This document shows positions 27,901-42,900 of a stretch of 64,000 bases of DNA, piece after piece (the first letter of the stretch is position 1; each line of letters starts with the position of its first letter). The position numbers were made by a program, and so were the translations under genes. This stretch comes from Zelopaecilomyces penicillatus (Eukaryota; Ascomycota; Sordariomycetes; Hypocreales; Pseudodiploosporaceae), in NCBI GenBank assembly GCA_005765155.1, contig VCCP01000002.1:6076001-6140000 (forward strand), in the 5' to 3' direction. The notes below the pieces were generated by a model that had not been told where the DNA came from, made no database searches, and saw only the letters and a list, made by a program, of their open reading frames with translations.

Positions 27901-30900
27901 CTTGCCCGCTACTGCGACTCAGACGATGTCACGTTCGGAACAACAATTTCTGGTCGCCAGGCTCCAGTCCCTGAGTTGATGAACATGGCTGGCCCAGTGG
28001 TTGCCACCGTACCTGTCAGAATCCGCCTTGACAGAGAACGGCAGGTCTCGGAATTCCTTCAGGATGTGCAGAAGCAATCCTTTGAGATGGTCGCCTATGA
28101 GCAGTTTGGTCTACAGAATATCTCCAAGATCAGCGCCGATACCAAGGATGCCTGCGATTTCTCTAGCTTGCTTGTAATTCAGCCAATGCAGCACATTACC
28201 AACGCTGAAGATAGTGACGCTATCATTATCCCTGCGGATAACGAGATCAAGAAGGGTGATGAAACCATGCAAAACTACTTCAGCTACCCACTTGTTATTC
28301 AGGCTCATCTCTACGAGGATAAGGTCAACCTTGTTCTCATCTACGACTCCAAGATCCTGCCTGAAGCACAGATGGCCGCTCTCTCCCATCAGTTTGATCA
28401 CGTCATGCACCAACTGAAAACGCTAGGCACAGCGAGATTAGACACTGTCTCGATCTCTTCTAGCTACGACCTCCAGCAGTCTATTCTTGCTAACCCAGAG
28501 GAGCCAGAAATCATCGATGCTTGCGTTCATGAGCTTGTTGAAATGCAAGCCAAGAGAAACCCAGATGCCCCGGCAATCGATGCTTGGGATCGCCAGTTTA
28601 CATTCGGCCAGCTGAACAGTGCGGCCAATTATTTGGCCCACCATCTTATTACTAACTTTGGTGTCAAGCGTGATGAACTTGTGCATGTTTGTTTCGAGAA
28701 GTCGGCTTGGTATTTTGTTGCTATCCTCGCTATCAATAAAGCAGGAGCAGCTTGGGTACCCCTCGATCCATCTCATCCTGAGCAACGACTTCGTCAAGTG
28801 GTCGGTCAGACTCGTGCTACGCTGGCTCTTGTATCCCCTGCCAATGCTACTCTATGCTCTGCCTTGGTTGAGAATATCGTTGAGGTGACAGAAGAGTTAC
28901 ATAACCTTCTCACCATCGCCTACTCCGACGGCCCTGCACCAGTCTCTCGCGCTTCTCCCCGCAACGCAGCGTATGTGCTATTTACGTCAGGTTCAACCGG
29001 TACACCAAAGGGTTTGGTTATGGAACATGGGTCTGTTTGCACTAGTCAAACAGCTATTTCAAAGAGGCTTCGCCTCACACCCGATGTTCGCATGCTGCAA
29101 TTCGCCGCATTTGTATTCGATCTTTCGATTGGTGAAATCATTGGTCCCATGATCTCTGGAGCTTGTATCTGTGTCCCATCTGATGACACCCGTATGAATG
29201 GTCTTACCGACTATATCAGCGCCCAACAAGTAAACTGGGCTTACCTCACTCCATCCTTTGTGCGAACTCTTGAACCAAGCAGCGTTCCTAGCCTTGACCT
29301 CTTGCTGCTTGCTGGTGAAGCAGTTCCTCGTGATATCCTTGACACTTGGTATAGCAAGGTTCGCTTGATCAACGGATGGGGTCCTGCAGAGACGTGTTGC
29401 TTCAGCACCCTGCATGAGTGGACTTCCAATACCGAATCCCCCCTGACTGTTGGTCGACCTGTTGGAGGCTTCTGTTGGATTGTGGATCCCAATAATCCTC
29501 ACCATCTCGCACCTATTGGCACACTTGGTGAAGTCGTCATCCAAGGACCTACTCTTCTCCGCGAGTATCTAGCCGATCCAGTCCGCACAGCTGCTGCTTC
29601 TGTTACCGATTTACCTGCCTGGGCTCCTTACCTTACCAACAAGCATTGGAACCGCTTCTATAAATCTGGTGATCTATGCTCTTATAATGCAGACGGCACC
29701 ATCGAGTTTGCTAGCCGAAAGGATACACAGATCAAGATTCGTGGTCTCCGTGTTGAGCTTGGAGAAGTTGAGCATCATATCCAAGTAGCTTTGAAGGGAA
29801 TCCGACAAATTGCCGTCGACGTCTTCAAGGGCGAGAATGGTTCCAATCTTGTGGCATACTTCTCATTCTCTGATGCCACCAAAACCACTGGAACTAATCG
29901 GCAGCTTGTTGACAGCCCCTTCATGCCTATTGACGAAGAACTACATGAAGCTTTAACGGCTGTTGTTGGTGAACTGAATATTGCGTTGCCGAGATACATG
30001 ATCCCAACCTTCTTTATCCCTTGCAGCTACATGCCAACCATCACTTCCACTAAGCTTGATCGAAACGAGCTTAAGCGTCTAGTAGCCGCTCTTTCCCAAG
30101 ATGATCTTACAAGTTACTCCCTGAGTTCTGGAAAGAAGCGAGCTCCTGAGACTGTAATGGAATCGAAGCTTCAGAAAATCTGGTCCAATATTCTCTCTAT
30201 TCCTATTGATTCCATTGGCCGGGACGACAGCTTTTTGAGTCTAGGCGGTGACTCGATTACTGCTATCCGCCTTGTCAACATTGCCCGTGAGGCAGGCATT
30301 TCTCTTGCCGTCAAGGATGTCTTTGATGATCCTCGACTTCTGGCTGTTGCCACTCATGCGTATGAATCTGACTCTATGGAAGTGTATTCTGATATCGAAC
30401 CATTCAGCTTGCTTCCAGAGTCCTTGCGCAATTCTATCACAAGCAAAGAGATCCAGTCCCAGCTCTCTTTGCCCGCTGATTATAGCATCGAGGATGCTTA
30501 TCCCTGCACGAAGTTCCAGGAGGGTCTTATGGCTCTCTCTGTTAAGCAACCTGGTTCTTACATCGCTAAATATGTCTATCGCCTTTCCACTACGATGGAC
30601 ATTGCTCGTTTCAAGGCTGCATGGGAAAGAACATTGTCGCTTTGCGCTAATTTGAGGACAAGAATCGTAACCTTTGATGGTGCTTCCATCCAGGTTCTGA
30701 TAAATGGACCGGCTCTATGGGAAGACAAGAACACTGACTTAAAAACCACTGTTCGTGATGCTCAGGCAATGGAAATGAGCTACAACTCTGCTCTCAGTCA
30801 CTATACCCTTGTTCATGATACCACACTTGGTCCCCATTTCGTTTGGACTGTCCACCACGCTGTCCATGATGGTTGGACTATTCGAATCATCATGAACACA

Positions 30901-33900
30901 CTCTATAGGGTATATCTGGAGCTGGAGCTTCCCACCCTACTGATGTATTCTTCATTCATCAAGTACACAATTTCCATTGACACTGCCGAGGCTAGCAAGT
31001 ACTGGATGAACCAGCTTCAAGGCGCCAAACGAGCTTCGTTCCCCCCGATGCCTCGTGCAGACTCCACTAGCGTTACCAGGATGATGAATAAGACAATCAC
31101 TTTCCCATCCACTATCAACAGCGCGATTACAAAGGCTACCATTCTTCGAGCCACATGGGCTATTGTGTTAGCCCGTTATTGTGATTCGGATGATGTATGC
31201 TTTGGAACCACTATTTCAGGCCGCCAAGCTCCTATTCCTGGCTTGATGGATATGCCTGGACCAGTTGTTGCTACCGTCCCTATCCGTGTTCAGCTTGATG
31301 GTGAGCAATCCGTATCAAAGTATTTACACGGAATACAGTCACAAGGAACTGAGATGGTTGCTTATGAACAATTTGGACTGCCTAATATCATCAAGCTTGG
31401 TCCCGACGCAAAGGATGCGTGCGACTTCTCCAGTTTGCTCGTTATCCAGCCTCGTACGCACCTTGACTCTATTGACAGCAAATCAGATGGGTCATCTGAC
31501 GCTCTTCTAACACCCGCTGTGGCTGAAGGTGGTTCTGTCGAAGAACTGATGCAGGGTTACTTCAGTTATCCTCTTGTTATCCAGGGTCATGTATTTGACC
31601 ATTCCATTGAACTGCTCCTTACCTATGACTCGTCTATTCTCTCCGAGCATGTCTTGCAAGCGCTTTCTTATCAGTTTGATCATGTTGCTCAACAATTATG
31701 CAGAGAGGGCGAGGCGTCCCTCAAGTCTATTTCCGTCTCAGGCCCTGAAGATCTTCAGCAGGCTCTGGAATGGAACTCGGAGGATACGGAAGTCATTGAA
31801 TCATGTGTTCACACTCTTGTTGAGTACCAGGCTGAAACGCACCCTAACAATCCCGCGATTTCTTCCTGGGATGGTCAACTTACTTTCAGTGACCTGAACA
31901 CCACCGCCAACCGACTTGCTCACCACCTTATCAACGTCGCTGGCGTTCAAGTTGGCGACCTGGTTCATGTCTGTTTTGAGAAGTCATTGTGGCACTTTGT
32001 GTCAATTTTGGCAATCAACAAAGCCGGTGCTGCATGGGTGCCTCTTGACTCATCACATCCTATCCAACGTCTTCAGCAGGTTGTTGGTCAAACCCGCTCC
32101 AAGGTCGTCCTGGCCTCTCCATCCAACGTTGAGCTATGTGCTAGTCTTGTTGAGAATGTCATCGAAGTGTCTGATGCAATTAACGACAGTCTATCTAAGG
32201 ACCAAATCAGTGAACATAACCCCATGGTCAATGTCACGCCTCGTGATGCTGTCTATGTTCTGTTTACTTCTGGCTCAACGGGCACACCAAAGGGTCTTGT
32301 TATGGAGCATGGTTCTGTGTGCACCAGTGCCACAGCTATTGCCAAACGACTTGGTCTCACAGCCGATGTCCGAATGCTCCAGTTTGCCGCCTATGTCTTT
32401 GATCTTTCCATCGGTGAGATTATTGGACCAATGATTACTGGTGCTTCCATCTGCGTACCATCTGAAGAGATTCGAATGAATAGCCTGAAAGAATTCATCA
32501 AGGATATGAATATCAATTGGGCCTATCTGACCCCCTCATTCGTTCGAACCCTCAGGCCAGAGGACGTCTCATCACTCGAACTTCTTCTCCTTGCAGGTGA
32601 GGCCGTTGGTCGTGACATTCTTGATACTTGGTTCGGTAAGCTCCGTCTTGTCAACGGTTGGGGACCTGCCGAGACCTGTTGCTTCAGTACTCTGCATGAA
32701 TGGCAATCTATATCCGAGTCGCCCCTTACAGTGGGACGACCTGTCGGAGGTTATTGCTGGGTGGTTGACGCTGAAAACACCCAACAGTTGGCTCCCACTG
32801 GCTGCATTGGTGAAGTGGTTATCCAAGGACCAACTCTCCTCCGTGAGTACCTCGCTGACCCTAAGCGATCGAAGGAAGCGATCGTAGCCTCTTTGCCCTC
32901 ATGGGCACCAAGACAGAAGACTACAGCCTGGAGCCGCTTCTATAAATCTGGAGATCTTTGTTTCTTTAACTCTGACGGGACTCTTGAGTTCTGCAGTCGC
33001 AAGGATACCCAGATTAAGATTCGAGGTCTTCGTGTTGAGCTCGGCGAGGTAGAGCATCACATTCGTGAGGCTCTTGAAGGCGTTTGCCAAGTTGCTGTGG
33101 ATGTGTACAAGACCGAATCCGGAACTAACCTGGCGTCATATCTTTGCTTCAGTGATGACACACAAATCGCTACTGCAAACAGCAACTGTGATGATATTCT
33201 GACTGATATGTCTTCAGAAATGCAGTCTCGAATCACAGCTATGGTTGGAAAGCTTGGCGTTTCCTTGCCTCGCTATATGATTCCAACACTTTTCATCACC
33301 TGCAAGTATATGCCAACCATCACATCTACGAAGCTCGATAGGAATGCTCTCAAACGTTTGACTTCGTCTTTGAGCTCTGAGCAGCTGGCTAGCTACTCAC
33401 TTAGAGATAGCGAGAAGCGTGCGCCAGAAACCGAGATGGAACGCCAACTCCAAAGCCTGTGGGCTGACATCTTGAAGATAGATACTACATCTATCGGCCG
33501 TGATGACAGCTTCTTGCAAATTGGAGGTGACTCAATAACTGCGATCCAGCTCGTCTCTCGTGCTCGCGACGCTGGTATCTCCTTCCTTGTCAAGGATGTG
33601 TTTGATGACTCCAGATTGCTTGCAGTAGCTTCAAAGGCGCTCTTCGTTGATGTTGCTACTCAGAAGGATGAAGACATTCAGCCCTTCAGTCTCCTCACGC
33701 CAAAAATTCGGGAGTCCGTCCTCAGTGACGACTTCCGAGCGCAATTCAAGCTTGACGATCATCAGATCATTGAGGACGCATATCCATGTACCTCAATGCA
33801 AGAGGGCTTGATGGCGCTGACTGTTAAGCAACCTGGATCTTACATTGCCAAATACGTCTATCGTCTTTCTGAACATGTCGATATTGCCAAGTTCAAGGCT

Positions 33901-36900
33901 TCTTGGAGTCGAACCGTAGAATTGTGCGGCAATATGCGCACACGAATCGTTCTTATTGACGGCGTTGCCACACAGGTTCTCATCAAGGATGATACACAGT
34001 GGGTTACTATGGAAGACGAGACTCTTAACTCCGTCACGGGCTCTGCTCGTGATCTGTCTGTCGGCTATGGTTCCGCTCTTTGTTGGTACGGTTTCGTCCA
34101 AGAGGATGGCGTGAAATACTTTGCCTGGTCTGCTCACCACTCCATCTATGATGGCTGGGTGATGCGCATCCTTCTGACCACCCTCTACTCAGTATACTTT
34201 GATCTTGAAGTGCCAACATTGCAACCTTATTCTGGCTTCATTAAATACAGCATGGAGATTGATAGCTCAGTCTCTGTCAACTTCTGGAGGGATGAGCTTT
34301 CCGGCTCCAAGCGTGCGACATTCCCGCCGCCCTCCACATCGAGTGCTTCAGGATCTGAAGTCACAACCCAAGTCTGCAGTACATCATTCTCATTCCCCAA
34401 ATCCACAAACTCATCCATCACCAAGGCTTCATTGCTCCGTGCAGCATGGGCGCTTGTTCTGTCTCGCTATTGTGATTCTGATGATGTTAGCTTCGGCGCC
34501 ACTATCTCCGGCCGTCAAGCGCCAGTCAATGGTCTAGAGAACATGCCAGGCCCAATGATTGCAACAGTACCTGTTCGCTTGCAGATCGATCGCGCTTCTA
34601 ATATCTCTCAGTTCCTTCGCCACGTTCAGAATCACGCTGCCTCCATGGTTCCCTATGAGCAATTTGGTCTCCAGAATATTTCCAAGGTCAGCCAGGATGC
34701 GAAGAATTCCTGCAACTTCTCCAGCTTGCTTGTTATCCAACCTCCAGCCCAAACCGTATCTGAAGAAGACTCAAGCAAGAATATCATCAGCTATGGAGAG
34801 TCTGAACAGTCACGTACCGATGAGGCTATGCAGAACTACTTCAACTACCCTCTTGTTCTGATTGTCAACATCTTTGAGGACCGCATCCAACAGCGAATTT
34901 TCTTCAATACTGAAGTCCTCACAGAGGCCCAGATCCTTGCCCTGTCTAACCATATTGGCTATGTTATGGAACAGCTTGTAGGAGAGGACGACATGCTTTT
35001 GAGTGATCTGTCACTTGTAGGCCCATGGGACGTCCAGCATGCCATTGAGCACCAAAGATTGAACCCCGCGAGCGAGACTTGCGTCCACTGGCAAATCCAA
35101 CAGACAATCAAGGCTTATCCTGATAGCCTAGCTGTTTCCTCGTGGGATGGAGATATTACTTACGCTCAGCTCGGATCATTTGCCTCACGTCTGGCTGTCA
35201 GTCTCCAAAGTCTTGGAGTCGGTCCCGAGTCTCTTGTTCCCCTGTGCTTCCCTAAATCGACTTGGGCAGTCGTTGCTATGGTCGCCATTGAGATGGCTGG
35301 AGGTGCTTTCGTTCCCCTTGACCCAGCAGCTCCCAAAGCTCGTCTCCAGGGTATTCTAGAGGATACCAAAGCCAAGGTAGCCGTTGTCAGCCCAACCTGT
35401 CAGAACACCCTTGCAGATTTGGGCATCGATATCTTTGTGGTTGATGAAGCTTTGATCTATGAGCTCTCAGACCCTGTTGAGGAAATCACTCCCGCCACAA
35501 AGCCAGACAATGCTAGTGTGATTCTCTTCACTTCCGGCAGCACAGGCAAACCTAAAGGAATGGTCATTCAACACAACAGTATCTGTTCATCCAGTGATGC
35601 ATATGGTGCCAATCTTGGCATTGGACCAGGAAGCCGAGTCTTCCAGTTCTCTGCCTACACTTTCGATGTTGGTGTATTGGATTGCCTTGTCTCTCTTTTG
35701 CGCGGCGCCTGTATCTGTATCCCATCAGATCATGCACGTCTCAATGATCTAGCAGGCGCTATTAACTCAACTCAAGCAAACTGGGTCTTCCTTACGCCCA
35801 CTGTTGCTGATCTTCTTTCTCCTGCCGAAGTGCCGGGTCTGGAAATCGTTTGTCTCGGTGGTGAAGCCATCAACAAAAAGTGTGCGGATCGATGGAAGGA
35901 TGCCGTATCATTGCATGGACTTTATGGCCCTGCCGAAGCTTCCATTTGTGCCTGGAACTCCAACGTAGGCAAATCTGGACGCTCAACCAACCTCGGTAAT
36001 CCGATATCCAGTGCATTCTGGGTCACCGAGCCGAATAACGTACGGAAGCTTGTGCCAATTGGGTGTATTGGTGAATTGCTTATTCAAGGGCCCTTGTTGG
36101 CTCGCGGATATCTCAATGTCAGCTCTGAAACTGCCGCCAACTGGATGGAGAATGTCGATTGGCTTCCTGGAAACTCGCTCGGACGAGCCTATCGCACTGG
36201 TGATTTAGTCCGCCGCAACGCTGACGGTACTTTCGACTATATGGGCCGGAAGGATACCCAAGTGAAGGTCCATGGTCAGCGAGTCGAGCTTGGCGAAATC
36301 GAGTCCCGCATTCACGAGTTCCTACCAAGCAACATGAGCGCTATGGTAGATGTTATTAAAGCTGATGAAGAACATGCTCACGACAGCCTCCTGGCATTCT
36401 TATGGTACAGAGAAGGCAAAGAGTCTGAATCAAAAACCGTCGACCTGGTAGAAGAAATCACTGCAGCAATGCGAAGCGTTATTTCACACTTGGACGACTC
36501 CCTAAGCCTGATTCTGCCCTCTTACATGGTTCCTGCAGCTTACCTCATTTTCCAAGGCAAGCCTGAGACGACTACATCTGGCAAGGTCAACCGTCGTGCT
36601 CTCTCTACTCAAGCCCATGGCGTGTCTTCACGCGATCGCTCGCGCTTTGCGCCTGTCCTTGGTAAAAGCGAGCCTCCGACCACCGTAATGGAGTTCAAAC
36701 TGAGGGAACTATGGGCAGAAGTGCTTCAAATCCCGGTCGACCCTATTGGCAAGAACGATAGTTTCTTGCGTATTGGTGGTGATTCCATTAGTGCAATCCA
36801 ACTGGTGTCTCTGGCTCAACGCCATGACATCTCTTTGACTGTCGCTACCATATTTGAAGACCCTCGACTGTCGAAAATGGCTGCCGCGGCTGCAACAGGC

Positions 36901-39900
36901 GACGTCATGCCTATATATGAGACTCAACCCTTCAGCATCCTGCCGGCTGAGCAGATTGAGTCCATCGTAAGCGCAGTTCGCACTCAGTGTGATTTACCAG
37001 AGACCGCTGAAGTCGAGGATGTCTATCCCTGTACTCGACTTCAAGAGGGCCTCATCACACTTGCTGCCAAGCAACCTGGGTCCTATGTTGCCAAACACGT
37101 CTATCGTCTCTCGTCCAATGTTGATATTAATCGCTTCAAGAGTGCTTGGGAACAGACTGTTGACACTTGCTCTACCCTTCGAACCCGTATTATTCTCTTC
37201 GAGGGCAGTGCAATTCAAGCAATTGTCAAGGATCAGGTACAATGGCTGGTTGCAGATGATATGCGCTCTTTTATCATGGGTGTTGAAAACGCAACCATGG
37301 GATATGGCTCGCCACTTAGCCGTTGCGCAATCATCTCCCAGGATGGCAATACCTATTTTGTTTGGAACGTTCACCATACCATTTTCGATGGATGGACCTT
37401 ACCTCTTGTCTTGACTACTCTCCATGCCATTTACCGTGGCACCAGCACTCCATCTCTCCTCCCCTACTCCGGCTTCGTCAAATACATTATGGATCTTGAT
37501 TCTGCTGCTGCTACAGACTATTGGGCTACGCAACTGAGCAACGTACAGCGTGCATCTTTCCCACCCAGGTCAGATGCCACTAAATCAGGGAAACAGGTGA
37601 CAAAGGTTGTACACAACACAATCGAATTCCCTCGATCTAAGAACTCGGCCATTACCAAGGCTTCAGTTCTTCGTGCAGCCTGGGCCATTGTTCTTGGCCG
37701 CTATAGTGATGCTAATGATGTTTGCTTTGGAACAACTGTTTCTGGTAGACACGCTCCTGTTCCCGGACTTGAACGCATGCCTGGTCTTGTGGTTGCCACT
37801 GTACCTGTCCGTGTTCGCCTCGATAGCAAGCAGACCTACTTGCAATTCCTCGAGGATATCCAAACTCAAGCCGCTACTATGGTGGCCTATGAACAATTTG
37901 GCCTACAGAATATTCAGAAAATCAGCTCTGAGGCTAAAGACGCTTGCGATTTTACTAGTCTGCTGGTTATTCAGCCTATTCAGCATATTACATCGAATGG
38001 AAGCGGGGAGGAAGAGGCTCTCCTAGTCCAGACCAACAGCAGCGATGTTGGAGCTGAAGAAATGCTTGAGAATTACTTCAACTATCCTCTCGTCATGCAA
38101 GCTCATGTGCATGATGACCATGTTGAGTTGGTTCTCATTTACGACAGTGAGGTACTTGCAGAGCATCAGCTTCAGGGTCTATCCTTCCAGTTTGAACACG
38201 TGGTTCAACAACTCCTTACTGAAGAGGATACTTTACTTGGATCTATCTCTATGGCCAGTCAATGGGATCTTGATTACGCATATGCTGCTAATAGTGATGC
38301 TCCCGATGTTGTTGATGATTGCATTCACGTCATGATTGAGAGGCAAGCCAGAGCAACTCCTGATGCTCCTGCTATCTCTGCCTGGGATGCCGAATTCACA
38401 TACAGAGATCTTGACCGTGCTGCTAACAGACTGGCACACCACCTTATCAACGTACACGGTGTGCAATCGCAAGACCTGATTCATGTTTGTTTTGAGAAGT
38501 CAGCTTGGTTTGTTGTTGCTACCCTGGCCATCAATAAGACTGGTGCAGCATGGATTCCTCTTGACCCGTCGCATCCTGTCGAACGACACAGGCAGGTTGT
38601 TTCTCAAACAGGTGCCAAACTCGCCCTAGCTTCAACTGCAAATGCCTCCAAGTGTGGAGAGTTGGTTGAAAACGTGCTTGAAGTTACCGCTACCCTAGAT
38701 GCCCGTTTATCTAAGGAAACGGATGATAGCGAGTACTCACCTCTAGTACTTGTGTCCCCTCAAGATATTGCCTATATTTTGTTTACTTCGGGTAGTACCG
38801 GTATTCCCAAGGGCGTTGTTATGGAACATGGTGCTCTTTGCAGCAGTCAGACCTCTATTAGCAAGCGACTAGGCATGACTCCCAGTGTCAGAATGCTTCA
38901 ATTTGCATCATTTGTATTCGATGCCTCGATTGGAGAGATTATTGCGCCGCTTATTACTGGTGCCTGTGTGTGTATCCCATCTTGGGATATGCAGATGAAC
39001 TCATTGACGTCCTACATCACTGACACTCGCGTGACTTGGGCGTTACTTACACCTTCTTTTGCACGAACAATTCGCCCAGAAGATGTTCCTTGCCTTGAAC
39101 TCTTGATTCTCATCGGAGAGGCTGTTAGCCGTGACGTTTTTGAGCTGTGGTTTGGTAAGGTGCGCTTGATGAATGGCTGGGGCCCTACTGAGACCTGTGT
39201 GTTCGGTGCTCTTCACGAATGGAAGTCGACTGAGGAGTCTCAACTAACCATCGGTCGTCCTGTTGGTGGTCATTGCTGGATTGTTGATCCGAACAATCCT
39301 CAGAAGCTTGCCCCTACTGGCACTCTTGGCGAGATTGTTATCCAAGGTCCCAACCTGTTGCGCGAGTATCTTGCCGACGCTCAAAAGACTGCCTCTGCCA
39401 CTGTAACTTCCCTTCCAGAGTGGGCACCTAACCGCGAATCTAGACACTGGAATCGGTTCTACAAGACGGGAGATCTTGGTGTTTATAACCCTGATGGCAG
39501 TATCCAATACTATAGCCGTAAGGACACCCAAGTAAAGATTCGTGGCCTTCGTGTGGAACTTGGCGAAGTTGAGCATCACATTCGTAAGAACCTGGATGGC
39601 GTTCGCCAAGTTGCCGTTGATGTCTTCAAAACAGAGGCTGGCTCTAACTTGGTTGCCTTCATCTGCTTTAATGACGATACCCTTCCTAACCACCTAGCAA
39701 TGGAGGCTGACGGTGGAATCATCATGTCTATTACTGAAGAGCTGAAGTCAGCTATCAGTTCCCTCATCGGACATCTTAACATCGCCCTCCCTACATACAT
39801 GGTACCAACGCTCTTCATTCCTTGCACTCTTATGCCTCTCGTTACATCCGCCAAGCTTGATCGTAAGATGCTATTACAGATAACTGCCAAACTTGGCCAA

Positions 39901-42900
39901 CAAGAGCTTGAACAGTATTCTCTTGTGGGCGGCAGCAAGGTTGCCCCACAGACTGAGATGGAAAGCCGATTACAGCAGCTCTGGGCTGACTTACTCAACA
40001 TGCCCCTCGAGTCTATCGGCCGTGACGATAGCTTCCTTCGAATCGGTGGTGACTCCATTGCTGCCATCCGCCTCGTTTCAAATGCTCGTGAGGCTGGTGT
40101 TGCTCTTACAGTCAGCGATATCTTTGAGGACCCCCGTCTTCTTGCTATTGCTGCAAAGGCTACACTCCAGGATGGTGACGCCAAAGCACTTGCAGCCATC
40201 GATCCATTCAGCCTCATCGAACCACATCACCAGGCTCTTATTTTGAGCCAGGCTACCCGGGAGGACTTTGAATGGTCAGCGGAGATGGAAGTGGAGGACG
40301 CATACCCATGTTCTAAGCTTCAAGAAGGACTTATGGCACTCGCTATCAAGCAGCCTGGTTCGTACATTGCCAAATATCATTACCGCATCCCCAAGCATGT
40401 GGATGTTGGACGTTTCAAGGCTGCTTGGGAGCGTACCATCGAGCTCTGTACCAACATGCGCACCAGAATTCTCGCTCTTGGTGGTCAAACTATCCAGGTG
40501 GTTATGAAGAATGACATCTGTTGGGAAGATACCACCGGCGTAGACTTGATGACTTATTTGCGCAACACTCAAAATGTCCTTATGGGATACGGTTCTCGGC
40601 TCTGTCGGTATGCCATGGTCAAGGATGAAGCGGGAGATGTAGAGTTTGCCTGGACTATCCATCACGCCATCTTCGATGGATGGACCACACCAATTATCTT
40701 GAACACCTTGCATAGCATCTATCGTGGTCTTGAAATTGCCAAGATTGAGCCATACTCTAGATTCATTCACTACACCATGGCTATCGACTACAATGACGCC
40801 TGCAAGTACTGGCTCAATCAACTGCAAGACGTCAAGAAGGCAACTTTCCCAGCTATGGCCTCTTCAAACAAAGAGACAGTAACTCGTTACATGCACACTA
40901 AGATTGACCTACCTACAGAGAATTCTGGCTTCACAGTAGCCACAATCCTGCGTGCAGCCTGGGCTGTTGTCCTCGCCCGTTATTGTGACTCTGACGACGT
41001 ATGCTTCGGTACCACAATCTCAGGTCGCCAAGCGCCTGTTCCTGGCTTGATCGAAATGCCTGGACCTGTTATTGCTACTGTGCCTGTGCGAATCCGTCTT
41101 GACCGCCAACAATCAGTTGCCAGTTATTTGCAGGCAGTTCAAGTGCAAGCTACCAAAATGGTTCCCTTTGAGCAGTTTGGCTTACAAGGAATCTCCAAGC
41201 TTGGCGAAGATGCTAGAGATGCATGTGACTTTTCAAGTCTCCTCGTCATCCAACCTATGAAGAGTTTGATCTACAGCGATGAGAGTGAAGATGCTCTCCT
41301 TGCTGCTTCGAATCACAGCGTCGCGACTAATGAGGAAGTCATGCAAAACTACTTCAGTTATCCGCTCGTGATCCAAGCTCATTTGCACGGTGACTTTGTC
41401 AATCTTGCACTTATCTATAATGCGGATGTGCTTCCTGAACAGCAACTTCAAGCTGTGTCTCAACAATTCAAGCATGTCGTGGAGCAGCTTACCACGCAGC
41501 TTACCCAACCGCTTGCAGATGTGTCAATTGCATCTTCTTGGGATATTGAGAAGTCCATGCAGTTCAACTCGGACATTCCCGAAATCATGGACACTTGCGT
41601 GCACCAACTTATCGAAGAACAGGCCAAGCTTCGCCCTGATGCTCTTGCTATTCGTGCCTGGGATGCTGTGTTCACCTATGCCGAGCTGAACCAAGCAGCC
41701 AATCGGTTGGCAAATCATCTCAAGGCCAACTATGAGATCACGGTTGATGATCTTATCCATGTGTGCTTTGAGAAGTCGGCTTGGTTCTTTGTGTCAATTC
41801 TGGCTATTAACAAGGTTGGAGCTGCTTGGGTTCCGCTTGACCCTTCGCATCCTCCTCAACGTCTGCAACAAATTGTCTCACAGACCAAGTCCCAAATCAT
41901 ACTGGCTTCTCCAACAAACCTTGAGCTGTGTAAGACCTTGGTTACTTCAGTAGTTGAAGTATCACCAGCTCTTGACAACCAGCTTGTTCAGGATGGTATG
42001 CCAAGTGAGCAAGGACCGGATGTTAAGATCTTGCCAAGCCACGCTGTTTATGTTCTATTTACATCTGGTTCAACCGGTACTCCCAAGGGCCTGGTGATGC
42101 AGCATGGTTCTGTATGCACTAGTCAGACTGCTATTGTTAAGAGACTCGGCCTCACACCTGAGGTCCGGATGCTGCAGTTCGCCGCCTTTGTTTTCGATCT
42201 CTCCATTGGTGAAATCGTTGCACCCCTTATTACCGGTGCCTGCCTCTGCGTTCCTTCTGAACACACTCGTATGAACGGTCTCACTGACTTTATCCGTGAG
42301 ATGGATATCAACTGGGCGTTCTTGACCCCCTCTTTCATTCGGACTCTTCGACCTGAAGACGTATCTAGCCTTGATCTCATCCTACTTGCCGGCGAGGCTG
42401 TTCCACGCGATGTGCTGGACACTTGGTTTGGCAAGGTCCGCCTTATTAATGGATGGGGTCCGGCCGAGACTTGTGTATTCAGCACTCTTCACGAATGGAA
42501 GTCTGCTGATGAGTCCCCTCTCACTGTTGGCAAGCCTGTCGGTGGTTTCTGTTGGATCGTGGACCCCGAGGACCCCCACAAGCTTGCTCCAACAGGCACT
42601 CTTGGCGAAGTTATGATCCAGGGCCCAACTCTGCTTCGCGAATACCTTGCCGATCCTGAAAGAACCAAGGCAGCAATAGTCCCTCATCTTCCAGACTGGG
42701 CACCTAACCGAAACTCCACCTACTGGAACCGCTTTTATAAATCTGGTGATCTTTGTTCATATAACCTAGATGGAACCATTGAATTCTCTACTCGAAAGGA
42801 CACGCAGGTCAAGATCCGTGGTCTACGGGTTGAACTTGGCGAAGTTGCCCATCACGTTCAAATTGCTCTTGCTGGCGTTCGTCAAGTTGCTGTCGATGTT

